This document shows, one piece after another, positions 56,290 to 64,000 of a stretch of 64,000 bases of DNA. Position numbers and translations under genes: made by a program. Every line of letters begins with the position of its first letter. The first letter of the stretch is position 1. Source of the DNA: Cenococcum geophilum 1.58 (Eukaryota > Ascomycota > Dothideomycetes > Gloniales > Gloniaceae); NCBI GenBank assembly GCA_001692895.1, contig KV748182.1, forward strand, positions 1,244,341 through 1,308,340, in the 5' to 3' direction. The notes below the pieces were generated by a model that was not told where the DNA came from, ran no database searches, and was given only the letters and a program-made list of their open reading frames with translations.

Positions 56290-58500
56290 TAGTATTAGGG
56301 CGCTTTCTATAATTTATAGACTATATAATTTAGTCCTAATATTCTTTTAAAATATCTTTATAGTAATTAAGATAGTCCTCTAGTTCCTATATAGAGTCCT
56401 TAATAGGCTAGCCTAGCTATTTAACTTTATATTAAAGCTTATTTTTAATAGGCTTATAGCGTAGTATTGCTTTAACCTTATATCGCTTGCCTCTTACTTT
56501 AAGGTATTTAATTAGACCTAAATATAAGTTCTTTTCTAGCGATAGTCTATACTATAGCTCTAGTATATTTATTTAAAATACTAGATATATACGGGCTATA
56601 GATAAAGGTAGTTAGAGATAGTAGGCTAGCTTACTAATTTTTTTTAAAATTTAAAAGGGACTTAGGTATCTTATATTAAGCTTCTTTAATAATTAATAGG
56701 TCTAGGCTCTATAAAAATCAGCCTTTATACCTCTACGCGGTAGAGCCTAGGAACCTAGCAGACAGCCATTGGCATTTTATTAAGATTATATTAATAGACT
56801 ACCAGAACAAACGTAGAGATATATATACGGCGGCGCAGCGCGGACGCGGCAATATAGTAGTATTGTGAAAAAAATTTCACTCGGAGGGTAAGCCCTAATA
56901 AGAACTCGATATAGCTACCTACGTCTTTATATACATTCTAATTATTTATTTAAAACACGGTATTTACCTTCGGCGCCCCCCCCTTTTCTCCCTTCCTTCT
57001 ATATAGTATATAACTATAATATAGTACCTATACGGTATAGTAACCGAACGAACTATATACGGCCTAAGAAGCATATAATAAGCCTCTTATTCCCTACCCT
57101 ACTTAATAGCCTAGACTTACTTCGTAGTATTCCGTCTTTCTCTACGCCTTAATCTACTCAGCTATATTTTAGTACTTAAGTATAGGGGCTTAATGTACCC
57201 CTACTACTAGTACTAAGCTAAGCATACTTATTAGATATAGAAGATAGGGAATAAGGGACCTAGGTTAGGGCCCTAGGATAAAATACTTAGTTCTATTTTA
57301 GTTTAAATTTATCCTACTATTTCTTTAGGGTAAAAATTATACTATAAGTAGGAGTACTGTAGGCGTATATATATAGGGCATTTAAATAGGAGTAAGGGTA
57401 GGTATATAAAACCTTACGGCAAGCTTACGGCAATCTATAATTAAGTAAAAGTATAATATAAATAGCAAATAGGATAAAATAGGTAATTAGGACACTCCTT
57501 TATAGAAGTCTTAAAGCAGTGACCTAATGGTATTTTTCCTCCTATTAACGTAGTACGGGCATGCTACCTAGTGGGGTATATACTGTATTACCTCTTATAT
57601 CTGCCTTAAAGGTTTTTTATACCTATATTATGGTATTAGTCTATATAAACCTAAATAGGGACCGCATTAGACGTTAAATAGAATTAACAATAATATATTT
57701 ATTCTTACCTATTCTTAAATAGCGGAAGATCCGTAATAAAGTCTATAGCGTAATATTGCTATAGCTTGCTAATAGGAGGAACTAATTTAAGTAAACCCTA
57801 TAGCTTATACCCATAGATTTTATATACCTAATACTTCTTATAATAGCCAATACGCTCCCTTACTTCCTATTTAAGCTTTAGCTAATAGTATTTATATTAA
57901 AGTAGCCCTATTATTTTAGTTAGACCATAGTAGCCACTTAAAGGATTATTATAATTTTTAATAAGAATCTTTTATTATAGATTTACTTCTTAAGCACCTA
58001 AACTTTACTATATCTATATAGTAGGCCTATTAGGTCTAGTTCCTAATAATAATACCTAGTAGCTTTCTTTCTATTACATTTCTAGTTTACTTCTATATTA
58101 AAGGTAGTATAAGAGGCGCCCCTCTATTGTATCTTATAGATAAAATCTATTAACCTTTTAAATAGTTTCTAGGTAAAAGCTATTTTATTTTATATTACTT
58201 TAAGTATAAAATTAGATAATACTATAGATTTTATAACTTCTTAGTATATATATAGATATTAGGAAGACCGTTATAAGGTTAAAATCCTTTAGTTATTATA
58301 GGGCTTTAAGTTCTAATTACTCTATAGCTTTACTATTGGTTTAAAGAAATAGCTTAGTAACTAGAGGTAATATATTACTAGGTTTTAATATTATATTAAA
58401 GACGTCCTATTTTAGTATGTTTAGACCCTTATTAGTAACAGACTAGGTATTAATTAGAATATTAGTAAAAGCTAATAGGGTTTATACTGCCTAAGACTTA
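56290..58500 (-). mobile_element. Chromovirus-like Ty3/gypsy pol fragment
   Basis: On the minus strand the integrase zinc-binding and core region is readable at about 57.65-57.96 kb (SGYYGLTKI, AIDFITDLP). A chromodomain-like segment at about 56.32-56.50 kb (YKVKAIL followed by LGQPIKDSIQELEDYL) marks the chromovirus clade. No LTR pair was found. It is heavily degraded with TA bias. A GTGAAAAAAATTTCAC palindrome near 56,866 may be the edge of another LTR inserted between these parts. Confidence 0.55.
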
Positions 58501-59707
58501 GTATATAGAGTTATAACATCAGGAAATTTTTTTGGGCGTATTGTTGCAGTTTGCGGCAAATTGCCGCAAACTGCACGATCGCGGCAGTGGTATATAGTGG
58601 TTATCGGTTTGCGCAAACCGCACATTCCGTAGCAAGTTTGCAGTATTTATAAGCAAACCGCAGCAAAACGCCTAAGCACTAATCTGATACCATGTATCCC
58701 CTACTCTATAAATAAAAAGCGTACTATTAGTATAATATATATAAATCGTACTAATTATAAAAATTATATAAATCGTATAGTATTTATATCGCGTAATAAC
58801 TAGGTTACTATATATATAATTTTTTAAGTTTTAATATACTATTACAGATTGCTACAGATTGCTATAAATTGCTATAGATTGCCACAATATACCTTTAAAC
58901 ATATATTTATATTATAACTACTCTATAGAATAGCTACTCCTCTAAACCTATTATAGACTATAAAGCATTTGCCTTACCTTACCCCTCTATTACTTTTATT
59001 CTAAAGATATCTAGATCTTTATTATTAAATAGTACTAACTTAATCTCTTTTCTAATAGTATACTAAAGACTTATATTAGGTTTAGCCCTAGGCGTCTTTC
59101 TAAATAGCTTAACCGCAACTATTAACTGTTTATAATTCTAGAGATATAGTATATTAATAGTACGTTTCTAATTCCGCGATTTTATACCTTTAAAGACTAG
59201 CTTATAGGTATTATTTTTAAAATTATTACTAACGCCACTATCCTTATCTATATCTTCTCCACTATTTACGCTAGTATTATTACCTACGTCCACTCTATTA
59301 TATTTATTGCCCCCCTTACTTACACCATTCTGATTATCCCTATTACCACCTAAAGCTATATTAATTTTATTATCTATATCGCTATCTTTACCTATATTAA
59401 CTCTACTATATCCATTATAGCACTTATTTATATTAATCCCGCTATCTATACCGCTATTAGGGTTGCTAACATTATTAGGCCTACTGCCTTAGTAATTAGT
59501 ACTGTAGCTAGTCTAACTAGGCAACATATTATGGGGTATATTAGGCTTAATAATAGTGCCGGAAGGGTAGGAGGTACAGCCACAGGACAAAAGTCTTTGC
59601 GTCTAAGCGATTTCACACCAAAACTCACCATATTCGCAGTATAATTTCTACTACTATAAATTATAAATTTATTCTAAAAAAATTAATAATTAAAAACAAA
59701 TAGTATT
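58501..59707. other. AT-rich DNA with GC-bearing palindromes
   Basis: No gene. Two palindromes stand out: 58546-58574 (14-bp arms, GCAGTTTGCGGCAA) and 58605-58620 (perfect, CGGTTTGCGCAAACCG). A TGGTATCAGA string on the minus strand (about 58,683-58,692), resembling an initiator-tRNA primer site, lies nearby. An LTR-like TGTATCCCC..TTGCCACA segment (58,692-58,886) follows it, but no second copy was found. Confidence 0.35.
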
Positions 59708-59901
59708 CCTAAAAATCTACCTATTTAGATTTTTATTTAATAAAGAATTAGCTTAGATAAATATACTATAAAGTTAGGTATTATAAAATTTAAGCGAATT
59801 TGTATATAAAACACTCTTTTTTTACACTTCTTTAACTTTAAAGTATATTTATTTAGACTAATTCTTTATTAAACAAAAATCTAAATAGATAGATTTTTAG
59901 G
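59708..59901. repeat. AT-rich inverted repeat abutting a copia LTR
   Basis: Arms of about 70 bp (59708-59777 and 59832-59901) begin CCTAAAAATCTA and match with few differences. The spacer is about 55 bp. TA dinucleotides just inside the ends would fit a TA-target MITE. The right arm ends exactly where the copia LTR starts. Confidence 0.65.
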
Positions 59902-62900
59902 TGTTGGGAATAAAGGTATATAAGGCATATTGCCGTCACGTGTAGCAAGTTGCCGTTACATACGGCAAGTTGCCGTCACGTGCCGCCGCGGCACTAGCGT
60001 GGTAAGGAACCTTAAGTTCCTTACCCCTTTCTTTAAGGATATTAAGAAGAACAACAATTATTATACTATCTACGAACCGTAGCTACGCGATATTACCTTG
60101 TGTAACCAATACTAATTAGTGGTTAACTTCACTGTTATACTATAGAGCAGCTAGGTATTCCACTAAGAAGAGATAAGCCACTGTACTAGTGCTACTCGTG
60201 CTAAAGGGAGCTGTTTTTTAAGGTTAGAACTGGTCCTAAACCTTAAATAGAACTCTTCCATAAATCTAAGGATCTAAAGGCCAGAACTGGTCCTAAGCCT
60301 TTCTAAGATTACGGATTCTTGCGTCTATTATGCAGAACAACACGCTTTATAAGTCTTCGCGATTTAAGGCCAGAACTGGTCCTAAGCCCTATAATTATAA
60401 ATATACGTTATAAACGCGTACTAAACGACGAACGCGTACTAAATAATAAATATATATTACGAACGCGTACTAAACGACAATCTCTATACCAATAACACTT
60501 CCCTCCCTCTAAAAATATAGCTACACCTACTTTAAACGACTGGGAAGACTCCTTACTACTAGGGGTAGCTTTATACGCGAAACTTATTAATGAAAATTAG
60601 GACGAATTTACCTTTAATATAATAACTTATACCGCAAAATAAGTTAATAGCTTTCTCCTACACCGTATTATATTCTACTAAAGTAGATACTACGCCAATA
60701 TACAGCTATGGGAATATTTTAGGGAGGATTTTATAGGATGGACCGCTAACACCTGGGCACTTAGCAATATTAATATTGTTTAGGATTTTTAAGACTTCCT
60801 CCGTAGGAACGGGGTATATATTACTAAGAATAGTAACCCAATCGCTAGCAATATTTAGGCCGTTATTATTAGTATAGAAGAACCAGTATAGATAGAAGCT
60901 AAGATTATACGTTAACTACGGAAACTTAGAACTAACCCATATTCTTTAAAAGGCAACTTTAATTTAAAACAAAACCCCTAGAACGCTACTCTCCCACCTA
61001 GAGGTACTTATCCTCTACCGCTGCCTCTAGCTTTTCTACTCCAGCTAACCGGTAACCCTTTACTATAAGAAGTTACGAATCTAATAAAGGTATACTTAGA
61101 CGAAGAAAAGAAGTTTAGAGGAGAACTGTATAATATACTTAGAGTAAAACTATAGGTCTTTTATAACTGTTGCAATAAGGTTAGAATTTAATACTACTAG
61201 TACCACCACACTTTCTCTATTATATTAAAGGGATGGGTAGCAATATTCTATTACAACTATATTATAGGTAAAAACTATAGCTTTAATGTAATGCTTTAGC
61301 TTACTAAAGCTCACTTTAAGACTAATAAGAATCGCCAACTTTATATATCCGAATGGCGGGAAACTACGTTCTAAAGAGTTATTGCTTTTAACCTAATAAA
61401 GACTTATTTAGAGTACCTTTAACTACTCTTTAATAAACTCTAGAAAATCTAATATGGCTTTACCAAAACTTACTAAAATAAGAACAGCCTAAGGGACTAG
61501 GTTATCTTAGCATACTGTGGCGTTCCTAAGTATAACTTAGCGCTATATAAACCTGCGGATACGTTTAAAGGAGTATATGCTAAGCTACGCTCTACTATAG
61601 GTACTATAATACGAATATAAGAATCTTAATAGTTTTATACCGAAAACCCTACCTAACTAAGTATTCCTGACTAATATAATTATAACTAGACTAATCAAAT
61701 ATATAGTGGCCGTAGTAGGGAATACAGAAGAGGGTACGATTAATATTAACTATAAGGTAATTATAGAGGTCCTCGTAGAGGTTTATTTTAAAGTAATTAC
61801 TAAAAGAAGTGCTACGTTTATAAGAAGCTAAATTGCTAGTTAACTAGATACTCCCTTAATAAACAAAAAAAGGCATATAATAGGTTCCGTTAGAGTATAA
61901 GAAATGTTAGAAATTATAAGGTTACTGCGGCCTACTTTTAAAGCTTTTTAGTTTAATACGAAGGCGTAGAAGATCTTAAGGGTAAGGTTAATAAGGTTAA
62001 ACAGCTCCTTATAGATATAGAAATTAAGGACTACTTACCTAACTAATACTTTACTGAGTATGGTGAGGTAAATAGTATATAAACCGTTGCTGTTCTTAAT
62101 GACTAATCTACGCTCCATTCTATTACGAAGTTAGATATCTTTAATAAGCTAAAGGAGAGCTCCGCGTTTTCCTTTAACGACAGATACTTAGCGAACGTCT
62201 TCTATAGTATTATGCCGGATACTAGAGCCGCAGGAGTATCTATAGTAGGAGAACCTTAAGTTTAAGCCCTTTAGTAGCTTAATAGCTCTATTTAGATTAA
62301 CTATTTAACAGTAGGCCAACACACGATTTGTTTTGGTAAGGGTACTATAATCTCTTTTAGCATAATTAGGGTCTAAACCCCCTTAGGATATATCACTTTC
62401 TATATTATCCCTATAAACACTCCGTTTTTATTTTATATTATAAATATAAATAAATTAGGCGTTAGGCTTAATAACCTTAAGAATATACTTATTTAGGGAG
62501 ATAATCGGGTGCCCGTTATACACAAGTAGGGTTACCCCTAGTTGCTCCTTTATTAACTAGAAAAGAGTGTTGCTTAGAGCTACTTAACTAAGTTAGAATT
62601 ACGCCAACTATACCGTCGTTTTGGCCACCCATCCGTTTATTAATTGCTTAGGGTTCTTTAGCAAGTAGGCTATAAAGTTAAGATTAAGGCAATTAAGCAT
62701 CTTATAAAGTACTACTATTACTACTAAATAAACCAGAAGNCCCCTAGCCGATTTAAGTTTACCCTTAAAAATAACTATAACTTTAACTTCTATATTATTA
62801 TTAATGTTATATATCTTAGCGGCAAGCTAGTACTCTAAGTTATTAACTTCTTAACCTTCTTCTAAGCCGCGCGTTTCTTAAAAGATATATTAGCCAGAAA

Positions 62901-64000
62901 CGTATAGGATACCCTTTAGTTATACTAGATTAATATCTATTTAGGACCCCCTAATTAAATTATCTATAATATAGGAAAGAACTTCTTATCTATAGAGTTC
63001 CGATAGCAGATAAAGGCAATAGCAATTAAGGTTAAGGAAGTCCCCATTAAGGCATATAATAGTATTAAAAAAGTAGAGTAATATTACGCGCCATTACGCC
63101 GCGTATATAAGATTATTTCTTTAGAACTAAAGGATACTAGCAAAGAACTTACCTTATAAATAGCTGTTAAAGCTATTAACAATTCTGCTGGCCCGGATAG
63201 ACTTATACTTATATTACTAGTCTTTAGCGCCTACCCTTAAATAACTAATAATTCTCTACTATCTCCCTCTATCGTGTAATAAGCTAAGGCTATTTATAAG
63301 GCAATAAAGGAGGTGTAACGTCTCTACGCTATATACTAGGTTAATAACGCACTAGGAATAAGAAATNGCCNAAATACCTTAACTANNNTTAATCTGCNAN
63401 TCNAGTCTAAAGTACGCGTATAGNNTAAAAAGGGANGATGGTTAGGCCTATACTAACTTATTATAATTAATAGTTAAACTTATACTATTTAGATGCCTTA
63501 CAGACCCACTTAATTCTATTTAACTATTATTAAGCCTTATTATAAAGATAATAATTCTGAGCCTTTATAGGATGCCCTAGAAGATGCCCTAGAAGAGAAC
63601 TATAATTAATATACTCTAGAAGGCGATTACGATCCCAATATAATTGTAGTAGATGCGCTATAACCGTAACGCGGTAGAGGTCGCCTAAAGGGATTACAAA
63701 ATTGCTAATATCTTATTAATTTTAAAGAACAATTTATTGCTGCTATTAAGAATGGAGTTAAGTTATTAATAGCCTTTATAATAGCCAAAGAGAAGGCTAA
63801 CTTTAAGCTCGTAAAATAGCTCTAAAAGGAAGGTTATATTATAACCCTAGGAGCTCCTTTCTAAGTATCCGACAAGCAGGAGATTAACGGTCTTATTGCA
63901 AAAGGAGTCTTTAAATTTAAGAAGTATAACCCTATTAAGTTCAATAGAGTTCGCATCTTTAAGTTAAGAATAGTTAACGAGATTAAGGGCAAAGCTACTA
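59902..64000 (+). mobile_element. Ty1/copia retrotransposon fossil, cut by window end
   Basis: Plus-strand element. The 5' LTR starts TGTTGGGAATAAAGG at 59902 and contains TTGCCGTCACGTG repeats and, at about 60,222, 60,279 and 60,368, three copies of an AGAACTGGTCCTAA motif. Gag-like sequence follows from about 60.5 kb. A protease box (PDTRAAGVS) lies near 62.21 kb. The GAG-pre-integrase/integrase region is about 62.5-63.3 kb (LRQLYRRFGHPSV, then KAINNSAGPD), and the start of reverse transcriptase is at about 63.87-64.0 kb (VNEIKGKAT). It has many breaks with RIP-type TA bias and a cluster of Ns at 63,367-63,437. The 3' half lies beyond the window. Confidence 0.82.

Noticed and set aside
58683-58886. 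Intact LTR plus primer-binding site on the minus strand
   Set aside because: The TGGTATCAGA string is suggestive, but only about 700 bp separate it from integrase sequence and no second LTR copy is present.

Overview
The window comes from a filamentous ascomycete (Pezizomycotina). Genes have short GT-AG introns (47-157 bp) with CTAAC/CTGAC-like branch points. The gene set is typical: DHA1 and DHA2 transporters, a trichodiene-oxygenase-like P450, a LaeA-like methyltransferase, a Scp160/vigilin orthologue and an F-box gene. Repeats are mutated in the CpA-to-TpA manner of repeat-induced point mutation (RIP). Scattered single Ns suggest a draft assembly. No species is named.

Layout. 1-27 kb is mostly ordinary gene space of near-balanced base composition: DHA2 transporter (368-2178, -), a 1.6-kb MULE-like element (3286-4896), DHA1 transporter (5574-7155, +), a long coiled-coil protein whose exon 1 is frameshifted by a 46-bp tandem duplication (8509-12766, +), a broken F-box gene (13622-14425, +), a P450 (14984-16856, -), a decayed Tc1 transposon with a small MITE inside (17.56-18.6 kb), an 11-exon methyltransferase (19031-20800, +) and the KH-repeat protein (22235-26414, -). 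27-31.5 kb holds a second MULE-like element (26944-29153) with a pogo-type MITE inside it, then a pogo/Fot1 transposon with intact ends and a RIP-damaged transposase (29342-31458).

33.3-42.2 kb is a GC-balanced island between AT-rich blocks. It carries two very large, divergently transcribed genes of unknown function (1487 aa and 1161 aa). They share an 850-bp intergenic region containing three near-identical 150-bp tandem repeats. This is the best candidate for an undescribed system.

43.1-64 kb is an AT-rich block of nested LTR-retrotransposon fossils: a minus-strand Ty3/gypsy element (43.1-55.17 kb) split by a complete minus-strand gypsy element with two LTRs and a 5-bp target duplication (47291-53825); a solo LTR (44265-44514); a large foldback MITE (47836-48261); a chromovirus-like pol fragment (56.3-58.5 kb); and a plus-strand Ty1/copia element running off the right edge (59902-64000).

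The metabolic and transport genes do not form an obvious biosynthetic cluster, since no PKS, NRPS or terpene synthase is visible. The two MULE-like elements are related. Each has a perfect 9-bp target duplication, a CTCAGC..GCTCAGAC end motif, a compact branched hairpin in each terminal repeat, and interior arrays built on GCTCTGCA.
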